A stretch of DNA of 13,390 nucleotides from Acetobacteraceae bacterium (GTDB lineage: Bacteria > Pseudomonadota > Alphaproteobacteria > Acetobacterales > Acetobacteraceae), in NCBI GenBank assembly GCA_003133265.1, contig PKWQ01000340.1, positions 788-14,177 on the forward strand. The letters are read 5' to 3'. A model generated the notes under the pieces. It saw only the letters and a program-made list of their open reading frames with translations. It searched no databases and was not told the DNA's origin. Positions 1-5,235 of this stretch are shown piece after piece. The stretch's first letter is position 1. Each line of letters begins with the position of its first letter. The position numbers and the translations under genes are program-made.

Positions 1-174
1 TTATCGGGCAAAGATTTCCGGGATGGTGCAGCCGGCGGCCAGTTCGATCTCGGCGTCGGCGTCGTGAAACGGCAGGCCAAGCCGAGCCGCCAGCCGGCGG
101 CCGATGGAGGTCTTGCCGGCGCCCATCAGCCCGACCAGCACGATGCTGCGTCCAGCGAGCGCGTCCGGCAACAT
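1..174 (-). CDS. aroK: Shikimate kinase, N-terminal part, stopped early at the window edge
   Basis: Shikimate kinase phosphorylates shikimate with ATP in the pathway to chorismate and aromatic amino acids, in the cytoplasm. The 57 readable residues hold the Walker A loop GLMGAGKTS (residues 15-23) and the shikimate-contacting DAD (38-40) in the pattern LPFHDADAEIE, followed by CTIPEIFAR. I start at the ATG at 172-174 because AAGGAA sits about 6 bases upstream; an in-frame ATG at 205-207 has no ribosome-binding site. The family is normally about 170-200 residues, but here the frame meets TAA at positions 3-1, where homologues usually have Tyr (IFARYGE). Only base 1 makes this a stop; A or G there would give Tyr. 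It could be a pseudogene, a base error at a contig end, or a cut artefact. The family call is secure; intactness is not. Confidence 0.8.
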   Translation of the reverse strand: MLPDALAGRSIVLVGLMGAGKTSIGRRLAARLGLPFHDADAEIELAAGCTIPEIFAR

Positions 175-282
175 GATGGATTCCTTGAGCGCGGTGTTGC
201 GTGTCATAATGATCAAAGCTAGCACAGCCCTACCCGCCCAGGCCAAGGCGGCTCCCACACAACAGAGACCGGTGATGCCGAA

Positions 283-426
283 ATGACGCGCATATTTCTG
301 ATCATCGTCATGACCGGGCTGGTGCTGCTGGGCGCGGGCGCGGTACTGCTCGGCGCCTTTCCGCCCAACCCGGTGGTACATCCCGTGGAGAAGGTGCTGC
401 ACAACGACGCCTTCAAAGGTAGCTGA
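283..426 (+). CDS. Small single-span membrane protein (47 aa), function unknown
   Basis: A 47-residue frame between the divergent shikimate kinase and xerD, ending 10 bases before the xerD ATG. Residues 4-25 are an uninterrupted hydrophobic stretch rich in I, L, V, G and A, after a short N-terminus with one Arg. This fits a single membrane span or an uncleaved signal anchor. A short Pro-rich polar tail follows (PPNPVVHPVEK, then HNDAF). The upstream region has no clear Shine-Dalgarno sequence, and an in-frame ATG at 310 is an alternative but would cut the membrane segment. Support comes from the tight fit before xerD, the sensible codon use and the non-random composition. I have an impression of similar microproteins at this position in related bacteria but cannot name a family, and I assign no function. 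Confidence 0.6.
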   Translation: MTRIFLIIVMTGLVLLGAGAVLLGAFPPNPVVHPVEKVLHNDAFKGS

Positions 427-436
427 GAGCATCCAA

Positions 437-1327
437 ATGGACCGCCATATCGAGGCGTTCCTGGAAATGCTGGCCGCCGAGCGGGGGGCGGCGCGCAATA
501 CGCTTGCCGCCTATGCGGCCGACCTGACCGATTTCGCCGCCTTCGCCGCCGCGCGCGGTCTGGCCGTGAGCACGGCGGACCCGACAATTTTGCAAGGCTA
601 CATGGCGGGGCTGACACGCGCCGGACTGTCCGCCCGCACCGCGGCGCGCCGGCTGTCGGCGCTGCGCCAGTTCCATCGCTTCCTGCTGCGCGAGGGCGTC
701 CGCGAGGACGATCCGACCTCGCTGCTGGACACGCCCCGCCTGCCGCGCAGCCTGCCGAAATACCTGACGGAGGCCGAGGTGGATGCGCTGATGGAGGCGG
801 CGGCCGCCCGAACCGGGGTCCTCCAAGGCCTCATGGCGCGCGCGGCGCTGGAAATCCTGTACGCCACCGGGCTGCGGATCTCGGAACTGCTGGGTCTGCG
901 GCGCAGCGCGCTCGCGGGTGACGCGGCGGTGGTGCTGGTGCGCGGCAAGGGCGGCAAGGAGCGAATCGTGCCGCTGTCGGACGCCGCCAGGGATGCCGCC
1001 GCCGCCTTCACCGCCGCCTGCGAAGCGCCAAGCCCCTGGCTGTTCCCCGGCCGGGACCCGCGTCAGGCGATGACCCGACAGGGATTTGCGCTGGTGCTGA
1101 AGCTGGTGGCGCTGGACGCGGGATTGGACCCGACACGGGTGTCGCCGCATGTGCTGCGGCACTCCTTCGCCTCGCATCTGCTGGCCCGCGGCGCCGATCT
1201 GCGGAGCCTGCAACTGCTGCTGGGGCATGCGGATATCGCCACGACCCAGATCTACACCCATGTGCTGGCCGAGCGGCTCCAGCGCCTGGTGGAGCTGCAT
1301 CATCCGCTCGCCCGCGGCGAGGCGTAA
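437..1327 (+). CDS. xerD: Tyrosine recombinase XerD
   Basis: XerD works with XerC at the chromosomal dif site, with FtsK, to resolve chromosome dimers before division. The 296-residue length matches the Xer family (E. coli XerD is 298). The N-terminal SAM-like core-binding domain spans about residues 1-90, and the catalytic domain about 105-290. All six catalytic residues are visible: R147 in ATGLRISEL, K171 in RGKGGKER, H238 and R241 in HVLRHSFASHLL, H264 in LLGHADIATTQIYTH, and Y273. The ATG at 437 follows the membrane microprotein stop by 10 bases, with a weak GAGAG upstream. XerD is preferred over XerC because of the accA and aroK neighbours and the overall pattern. The choice between XerC and XerD is less sure than the family. 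Nothing suggests an integrase: there are no att repeats or phage genes around it. Confidence 0.93.
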   Translation: MDRHIEAFLEMLAAERGAARNTLAAYAADLTDFAAFAAARGLAVSTADPTILQGYMAGLTRAGLSARTAARRLSALRQFHRFLLREGVREDDPTSLLDTPRLPRSLPKYLTEAEVDALMEAAAARTGVLQGLMARAALEILYATGLRISELLGLRRSALAGDAAVVLVRGKGGKERIVPLSDAARDAAAAFTAACEAPSPWLFPGRDPRQAMTRQGFALVLKLVALDAGLDPTRVSPHVLRHSFASHLLARGADLRSLQLLLGHADIATTQIYTHVLAERLQRLVELHHPLARGEA

Positions 1328-1389
1328 GGGCCGGCCCCGCCCGCCCCCCATCCTTCCATCCTGGCGAAATCGTGCTAAAGCCGGGCGCC

Positions 1390-2346
1390 ATGCGCCATTT
1401 CCTGGACTTCGAAAAACCCATCGCCGAGCTGGAAGGCAAGATCGAGGAACTCCGACGCATGTCGGAGCCCGATGGCATCAATATCGCCGAGGAGGTGGCC
1501 AAGCTGACGGAGAAGGCCGACCGTCAGCTGCGGGCCACCTACGCCAAGCTCACTCCCTGGCAGAAAACCCAGGTCGCCCGCCATCCCGCGCGACCCAAGG
1601 CATTGGACTATGTCAGCGGGCTGATCAGTGACTTCACCCCGCTGGCGGGTGACCGCGCCTTTGCCGATGACGCCGCCGTGCTCGGCGGCATGGGCCGCTT
1701 CCGTGGGCGCTCCGTGGTGGTGATCGGCACCGAAAAGGGTTCCGACACCGAGACCCGGGTGGCGCGCAATTTCGGCATGGCGCGCCCGGAAGGCTACCGC
1801 AAGGCGCGCCGCCTGATGGAACTCGCCGGCCGGTTCGGCCTGCCGATCCTGACCTTCGTGGACACCGCCGGCGCCTTCCCCGGCATCGATGCCGAGGCGC
1901 GCGGCCAAGCGGAAGCCATCGCGCGTTCCATCGAGGCTTGCCTGGAAGCCCCGGTGCCGCTGATCGCCACCATCATCGGCGAGGGCGGATCGGGCGGCGC
2001 CATCGCGCTCGCCGCCGGGGACCGGGTGCTGATGCTGGAGCACGCGATCTATTCGGTGATCTCGCCGGAGGGCTGCGCCACGATCCTCTGGCGCGACTCC
2101 GCCCAGGCCGCCACCGCCGCCGAGGCGCTGCGCCTGACGGCCGAAGACCTGAAGCGCCTGAGACTGATCGACACCGTGATCGCCGAGCCGCTAGGCGGGG
2201 CGCACCGCGACCAGGCCGCCACGATCGCCGCTGTCGGCAACGCGGTGGCCGATGCGCTCGGCCCGCTGGTGGCGCTCGATGGCGCGACGCTGAAAGCGCG
2301 ACGGCGCGAGAAATATCTGGAGATGGGCCGCGAGGGTCTGGGCTAA
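1390..2346 (+). CDS. accA: Acetyl-CoA carboxylase carboxyltransferase subunit alpha
   Basis: AccA pairs with AccD to form the carboxyltransferase that moves the carboxyl group from biotin on AccB to acetyl-CoA, giving malonyl-CoA, the first committed step of fatty acid synthesis. The 318 residues align end to end with E. coli AccA (319 residues): FLDFEKPIAELEGKI at the N-terminus, LAGDRAFADD (86-95), RNFGMARPEGYRKA (126-139), the FVDTAGAFPG loop (156-165), the oxyanion-type loop IGEGGSGG (196-203), SVISPEGCA (222-230) and EPLGGAHR (266-273). I chose the ATG at 1390 because the first residues then match homologues; a GTG at 1372 would add six unlikely residues. No strong ribosome-binding site is visible. 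It lies 62 bases after xerD on the same strand, so it may be co-transcribed or have its own promoter. It converges on the SARP-like gene, with 26 bases between the two stop codons. Confidence 0.97.
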   Translation: MRHFLDFEKPIAELEGKIEELRRMSEPDGINIAEEVAKLTEKADRQLRATYAKLTPWQKTQVARHPARPKALDYVSGLISDFTPLAGDRAFADDAAVLGGMGRFRGRSVVVIGTEKGSDTETRVARNFGMARPEGYRKARRLMELAGRFGLPILTFVDTAGAFPGIDAEARGQAEAIARSIEACLEAPVPLIATIIGEGGSGGAIALAAGDRVLMLEHAIYSVISPEGCATILWRDSAQAATAAEALRLTAEDLKRLRLIDTVIAEPLGGAHRDQAATIAAVGNAVADALGPLVALDGATLKARRREKYLEMGREGLG

Positions 2347-2372
2347 AGAGAGCCTGGGCTGAAGCGGCCGGG

Positions 2373-4058
2373 CTACTCGGGCAATCCCGCGCGCCGGAGC
2401 CCCTCGGCGTAGTGGTCGATATCCGCCTGTCGCGTCAATGCTGAGCGGGCGATCGCGGACCGCACGGTGAAGTCGGGCTCCAGCGCCAGTAAATGCTGTC
2501 GCGCGGAAGCCGCATCACCGGTGTTGCCTAGGTGGCCGTGGGCCGCGAGCAACCACTTGTAGGTGGGCGAGAAGCCGGGGTTCAGCGTGACCGCGCGATT
2601 GCTGATTTCCACCACGATCTCGTGCTGGCGCAATATCAGCCTTGGCAGCATCGCCGCCATATCGAAGAAGAATACGTGCGGATCGAACGGCGAGAGCAGA
2701 CGCGCCTGCTCGGCCCGCGCGATCGCCTCCTCATGGCGTCCCAGATAGGACAGCGACAGTCCGGAAAAGCACCAGGCCAGCGCGAGGTTGGGATTGAGGG
2801 CGATCGCCCGCTCATGCAGTTCCAGCCCTTCGTCGGCGCGGCGGCACAGGAAGCTGCGCATATACCCCGCCATGGTCAACGCCCGCGCGTCCGAGGGATC
2901 GAGCACGACCGCCCGTTCCGCCAGTTCCGCGCCCCGGCCTATCGCGCCGGACCGGTCCGCTGCCCAGCCGTGCCTGACCAGGAACAGGTGCCAGTAGGAG
3001 TACCAGGCATGCGCCGCGGCATAGCTGGGATCGAGAGCGATCGCCGCCGCCAGCATCTCTCCGGCCGCGCGAAAGCCCTCGTTATCTAGCCGATAGACGG
3101 CGGGAATGGCGCCGAACAGCAGATCCCGCGCGATGGCAATCTCTTTCGTCACGCCGAGCGACACTTCATCCTCTCGCCCGGAACCGCGCATCCGCAACGG
3201 CATCCCCCCGATGCGCAGCCTGTCCTTTCGCGTCTCATCACGCAGGTAAAGCGACTCCGCCACCGCCGCGACCGGCGAAATGGGAACAATCTGCGCACTG
3301 GTCTCGCGAACGGTCGACAGCAGCGCCTCGGTCTCCGCCGAGGGCGTAAGCTGCGCCACGTCGGCCATCGCGTCGGCGGAGCGTTCGAACGCGGCGATGG
3401 CGGCAGCCCGATCGCCCCGCGCGACATGGGCGCCGATCAGCACACGCCACGCCCCCTCATGCGCCCGGTCGACGCGGAGCAGCCGTTCCGCCGCCTCGAC
3501 CTCGGCGGGATAACCCCGGCTTGCCTTCAGCGCGTCTTCGGCCCGCGCGCGCACCAGGCGGGTCAGCCGTTCCATCTGCGCGGCACGCCAGCGATCGAAT
3601 GCCGGATCAAGCCCGATCAGATCCTCCAGCAGGCTGGTGCGGAAAAGATCCCGCATTTCCGATTGCGAGGCCACGGCGGCGACGATGGCCCGTGCGTCCA
3701 CCCAGATCAGATCCGATGCCAAAGACAGGTGGTTACGATCGACACGCAGCAGGCGTGGATCGATCGGCCCCAGCAGATCGGTCAGTTCATGAACGGCCTG
3801 ACGCAGTGAGGCGCGTGCCTGCTCGCGATCGCGCCGGCTCCAGAGCAGATCGGCCAGTTCGCTGCGCAGGACCGGCCGCGATGCCTGCAACGCCAATACC
3901 GCCAGTACCCCGCGCGCCTTCCGACTTTTCGGCAGAACGCTTCGGCCGGTCACGTCGGTTGCCGACATCGAACCGAACACAGTGAGGCGCAACAGCACGG
4001 GCGCCGCAACCGTCGCGGCGATGGCATGATCCGGGCCAAAATTCGGCGAGCCGGTCAT
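2373..4058 (-). CDS. SARP-like transcriptional activator (winged helix, BTAD domain, TPR tail)
   Basis: A 561-residue probable cytoplasmic transcription regulator. Residues about 22-117 resemble an OmpR/SARP winged helix (LRLTVFGSMSATD, then SRKARGVLAVLALQASRPVLRS in two parts at 45-66, and LADLLWSRRDREQARASLRQ at 68-87). Residues about 124-252 fit the all-helical bacterial transcriptional activator domain (DLIGLDPAFDRWRAAQMERL). Residues about 330-530 form TPR-like repeats (ERAVVLDPSDARAL, ERAIALNPNLALAW, NRAVTLNPGF). The C-terminus HYAEGLRRAGLPE is like the tail of TPR-bearing adenylate cyclase-type proteins. There are no membrane spans, and no NTPase P-loop is seen between the parts. The start is ATG at 4056-4058, with GAGAG about 8 bases upstream; a TTG at 4106 would add 16 residues and lies upstream of a TATGAT -10 candidate. 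Its ligand and target genes are unknown; the adjacent leader at 4189-4473 is a natural candidate target. Confidence 0.88.
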   Translation of the reverse strand: MTGSPNFGPDHAIAATVAAPVLLRLTVFGSMSATDVTGRSVLPKSRKARGVLAVLALQASRPVLRSELADLLWSRRDREQARASLRQAVHELTDLLGPIDPRLLRVDRNHLSLASDLIWVDARAIVAAVASQSEMRDLFRTSLLEDLIGLDPAFDRWRAAQMERLTRLVRARAEDALKASRGYPAEVEAAERLLRVDRAHEGAWRVLIGAHVARGDRAAAIAAFERSADAMADVAQLTPSAETEALLSTVRETSAQIVPISPVAAVAESLYLRDETRKDRLRIGGMPLRMRGSGREDEVSLGVTKEIAIARDLLFGAIPAVYRLDNEGFRAAGEMLAAAIALDPSYAAAHAWYSYWHLFLVRHGWAADRSGAIGRGAELAERAVVLDPSDARALTMAGYMRSFLCRRADEGLELHERAIALNPNLALAWCFSGLSLSYLGRHEEAIARAEQARLLSPFDPHVFFFDMAAMLPRLILRQHEIVVEISNRAVTLNPGFSPTYKWLLAAHGHLGNTGDAASARQHLLALEPDFTVRSAIARSALTRQADIDHYAEGLRRAGLPE

Positions 4059-4091
4059 TGCCCGGCTCTCGTTTGAGGTGCTTCGCTGCCC

Positions 4092-4097
4092 ATCATA
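4092..4097 (-). promoter_or_regulatory. Candidate -10 box (TATGAT) for the SARP-like regulator
   Basis: Read on the minus strand this is TTGTATGAT, a five-of-six match to TATAAT, about 34 bases before the ATG at 4058. It would give a leader of about 26 bases that includes the GAGAG ribosome-binding site. No good -35 box is seen at 16-18 bases; the nearest TTGATC is 22 bases away. Activator-dependent or alternative sigma recognition is therefore possible. Confidence 0.3.
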
Positions 4098-4188
4098 CAA
4101 CCACAAGGTGCTAAATCTCGATCAAGATAGCGTGATCGGAATGAATCGGCAATGCGGTTCGCCAAATTGGCTATGTAGGAAATTATTC

Positions 4189-4217
4189 TTGACAACCTGA
4201 CGAGAAAGCCATACGCA
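4189..4217 (+). promoter_or_regulatory. Candidate rightward sigma-70-type promoter
   Basis: A perfect TTGACA -35 box lies at 4189-4194. With a 16-18 base spacer the -10 would fall within CATACGCAT (4210-4218), which is only a weak match to TATAAT. It sits in the AT-richest part of the intergenic stretch and points toward the hairpins and the ATG at 4400. The perfect -35 is directly visible; promoter activity is inferred. Confidence 0.4.
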
Positions 4218-4287
4218 TCGCTCGTCAACGGGCGAATTGCGCCTGCGGCTTTCTTCCCCTCCGCATTGTCAGACGCGCTTCATCGCA

Positions 4288-4305
4288 CCGGGCCAGCACG
4301 CCCGG
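4288..4305 (+). repeat. GC-rich hairpin 1 in leader
   Basis: The arms CCGGGC (4288-4293) and GCCCGG (4300-4305) are perfect inverted repeats around the 6-base loop CAGCAC. It lies downstream of the TTGACA promoter candidate. No T-run follows, so it is not a classic intrinsic terminator. Confidence 0.45.
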
Positions 4306-4339
4306 GTCGATGGCGCGTCGCTGTGCGTGTGGGGCGGGA

Positions 4340-4355
4340 CGGGCGCGACCGCCCG
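4340..4355 (+). repeat. GC-rich hairpin 2 in leader
   Basis: The arms CGGGCG (4340-4345) and CGCCCG (4350-4355) flank the tetraloop CGAC. It is 34 bases after hairpin 1 and 45 bases before the ATG at 4400. The two hairpins together could shape a structured 5' leader. GC-rich DNA produces such short arms often, so confidence is modest. Confidence 0.4.
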
Positions 4356-4438
4356 GAGCCGGCCAAGTGCCAATCCTCTACCGGTCAAAGGAACATATCA
4401 TGAACAATGACAGCCAGGACCGGACCTCGCCCGATATG

Positions 4439-4460
4439 TCTACCGGGCGTCTACCGGGCG
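4439..4460. repeat. 11-base perfect tandem duplication
   Basis: TCTACCGGGCG occurs twice in direct succession (4439-4449 and 4450-4460). Eleven is not a multiple of three, so a gain or loss of one copy would shift the frame starting at 4400. It lies just past the 3' end of the DUF3126 gene. Confidence 0.8.
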
Positions 4461-4487
4461 GGCGCCAGAGCGCCTACCGGCCCGCCC
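4456..4487 (-). terminator. Possible stem-loop at the 3' end of the DUF3126 gene
   Basis: The arms GGGCGGGC (4456-4463) and GCCCGCCC (4480-4487) are perfect 8-base inverted repeats. They flank a 16-base loop that contains a nested GGCGC/GCGCC pair. The structure covers the DUF3126 stop codon (4474-4476). No T-run follows on the minus strand, so it may be an RNA-stabilising 3' hairpin rather than a terminator. Confidence 0.3.
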
Positions 4488-4710
4488 TGGGCTTGGCCAC
4501 CGAGGGCAGGTCTTCCTCAAGGATGGTGATGTGCAGCGAGAACGAGACCTCTCCATCCTCGTCGTCGCGATGCACGGTGCCGAGAAATTCGGGGCCGACG
4601 CGCACTTCCACCGAGCCGCCCTTGCGCTTGGGCACGTCGATATGAATGCGGTCATTGCCGAGCGTGGCGCGCAGATAGGCCTGCACGCGGGCGATGTCGG
4701 TTTCGTTCAC
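4474..4710 (-). CDS. DUF3126 family protein
   Basis: A 78-residue small soluble protein. It matches my recollection of DUF3126, a short alphaproteobacterial family of unknown function: VNETDIARVQAYLRATL at the start (the GTG is read as Met), the central VEVRVGPEFLGTVHRDDEDGE split over residues 34-54, and SFSLHITILEEDLP near the end. The Pro/Arg tail (SVAKPRAGR) is less conserved. I start at GTG 4708-4710 because GAGGA stands 5 bases upstream and the protein then begins at the conserved NETDIARVQ. An upstream GTG at 4740 would add MGGKLPTRIA without a ribosome-binding site. The gene stands alone, divergent from the HTH gene at 4878. No biochemical role is known to me. Confidence 0.85.
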   Translation of the reverse strand: MNETDIARVQAYLRATLGNDRIHIDVPKRKGGSVEVRVGPEFLGTVHRDDEDGEVSFSLHITILEEDLPSVAKPRAGR

Positions 4711-4744
4711 AGCTATCCTCGTTGGCAACTTTCCGCCCACCCGT

Positions 4745-4763
4745 AGCCCGAAGGAGCCGGGCT
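4745..4763. repeat. Inverted repeat in the divergent intergenic region
   Basis: AGCCCG (4745-4750) and CGGGCT (4758-4763) form a 6-base stem with a 7-base loop, AAGGAGC. On the minus strand it lies in the 5' leader of the DUF3126 gene. A weaker stem, AGGGG/CCCCT, follows at 4770-4790. Confidence 0.45.
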
Positions 4764-4806
4764 GGCCAGAGGGGATCGCGCAACACCCCTATTCCGAACC
4801 CGCCCT

Positions 4807-4819
4807 CCGCACCGTGCGG
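4807..4819. promoter_or_regulatory. Palindrome, possible operator upstream of the HTH gene
   Basis: CCGCAC and GTGCGG are perfect 6-base arms around one C, centred at 4813, about 65 bases before the HTH gene ATG and about 100 bases before the DUF3126 start. A dyad with a one-base centre between divergent genes suits an operator read by a dimeric regulator, possibly the adjacent HTH protein. The position and symmetry are seen; the function is inferred. Confidence 0.35.
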
Positions 4820-4877
4820 CCGGGTAGAACCATGCCCATCATGTTCCTGTTTTGTTCTTAATTTCGGAGCATCCCCC

Positions 4878-5165
4878 ATGCCGCAGAAACTGCCTTGGAC
4901 CGAAGCGCAAGATCTTCGGCTCAAACGCCTGCGCGCCGAGGGCGTCACCTGGGACGCCATCGCCGCCATCCTCGGCGTGTCCCGCTATACCGCGATCGAG
5001 CGCGGCCGGAAGATCGGCGCACGGCGTCCGCCGCCCGAATACCGCCCGCCGCCGGAAGACCCGGCCCGCGAACCGTTGCCGCCCGGCCATCCCCGCACCT
5101 GGGGCGCCATCACCGCCGGCACCACGCTGGAGGGCTGTCCCTATCCGCTGCCCTGGTTCCCTTGA
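4878..5165 (+). CDS. Small helix-turn-helix protein (GcrA/SANT-like N-terminus)
   Basis: A 95-residue protein. Residues 6-48 hold PWTEAQDLRLKRLRAEG, then TWDAIAAILGVSRYTAIERG with KIGARR, a compact tri-helical HTH of the kind seen in GcrA-like and SANT/Myb-like DNA-binding proteins, where the WT(E)EQ start is typical. Residues 51-70 are a Pro-rich linker (RRPPPEYRPPPEDP), and the tail HPRTWGAITAGTTLEGCPYPLPWF is short and conserved-looking. I believe such proteins are often labelled AsnC-family in databases, but no ligand-binding RAM domain is present. The ATG at 4878 has GGAG 8 bases upstream. It precedes the DUF6362-like gene by 70 bases on the same strand, so the two probably form one transcription unit. 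A role as a DNA-binding regulator is inferred; the target is unknown. Confidence 0.8.
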   Translation: MPQKLPWTEAQDLRLKRLRAEGVTWDAIAAILGVSRYTAIERGRKIGARRPPPEYRPPPEDPAREPLPPGHPRTWGAITAGTTLEGCPYPLPWFP

Positions 5166-5179
5166 GACGCGCCGGATGG

Positions 5180-5199
5180 GGGGATACGACCGCATCCCC
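5180..5199 (+). repeat. Intercistronic stem-loop between the HTH gene and the DUF6362-like gene
   Basis: GGGGAT (5180-5185) and ATCCCC (5194-5199) are perfect 6-base arms around an 8-base loop in the 70-base gap. It ends 25 bases before the AGGAGG ribosome-binding site of the next gene. It could adjust the ratio of the two proteins or be an attenuating structure; there is no T-run. Confidence 0.4.
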
Positions 5200-5235
5200 G
5201 CGACAGCGGCACAATTCTTCCAAGAGGAGGCATAC

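Larger units (their letters stand above)
4059..4473. other. 415-base region without a recognised gene: promoter candidates, hairpins, possible short reading frame
   Basis: The stretch separates the SARP-like gene from the DUF3126 gene. Its first half, about 4081-4215, is clearly AT-richer than the coding DNA around it and carries promoter-like boxes on both strands. The second half is GC-rich and holds two short hairpins (4288-4305 and 4340-4355), then a strong ribosome-binding site with ATG at 4400 and an 11-base tandem repeat. I find no tRNA, known riboswitch or convincing long gene here. It looks like a regulatory region plus a transcribed leader running rightward. Confidence 0.6.
4400..4645 (+). 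other. Possible short gene start: strong Shine-Dalgarno plus ATG, reading antisense into the DUF3126 gene
   Basis: AAAGGA at 4387-4392 stands 7 bases before the ATG at 4400, one of the better ribosome-binding sites in the window. The frame starts MNNDSQDRTSPDMSTG, a hydrophilic and plausible protein start, and stays open for 81 codons to the TGA at 4643-4645. From about codon 25, however, it lies opposite the DUF3126 gene and becomes Ser/Arg/Thr-rich with codon use unlike real genes here, as expected of a shadow. The tandem 11-base repeat falls at codons 14-21. I read this as either a truncated or decayed small gene with intact initiation signals, or a short leader peptide. I do not recognise the protein. 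Confidence 0.3.

Noticed and set aside
437..1327. Tyrosine recombinase as the integrase of a mobile element
   Set aside because: The length, motifs and core neighbours (aroK, accA) fit chromosomal XerD. No att repeats, tRNA target or cargo genes are visible.
413..1351. Long minus-strand frame across xerD
   Set aside because: It is a Gln/Arg/Gly-rich shadow of xerD, which has all six catalytic residues and full length on the plus strand.
1328..1389. Intrinsic terminator after xerD (GGGCCGGCCC palindrome and C-rich run)
   Set aside because: The palindrome is short, in GC-rich DNA, and no T-run follows.
4531..4746. Plus-strand frame opposite the DUF3126 gene
   Set aside because: The minus-strand frame matches a known small family with a ribosome-binding site. 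The plus-strand frame has no such signals.
4745..4860. Segment that faintly recalls 5S rRNA (CCGTAG, ATTCCGAAC and paired arms)
   Set aside because: There is no closing terminal stem, the loop spacing is wrong, no 16S, 23S or tRNA is near, and the palindrome at 4807-4819 does not fit 5S. The likeness is superficial.
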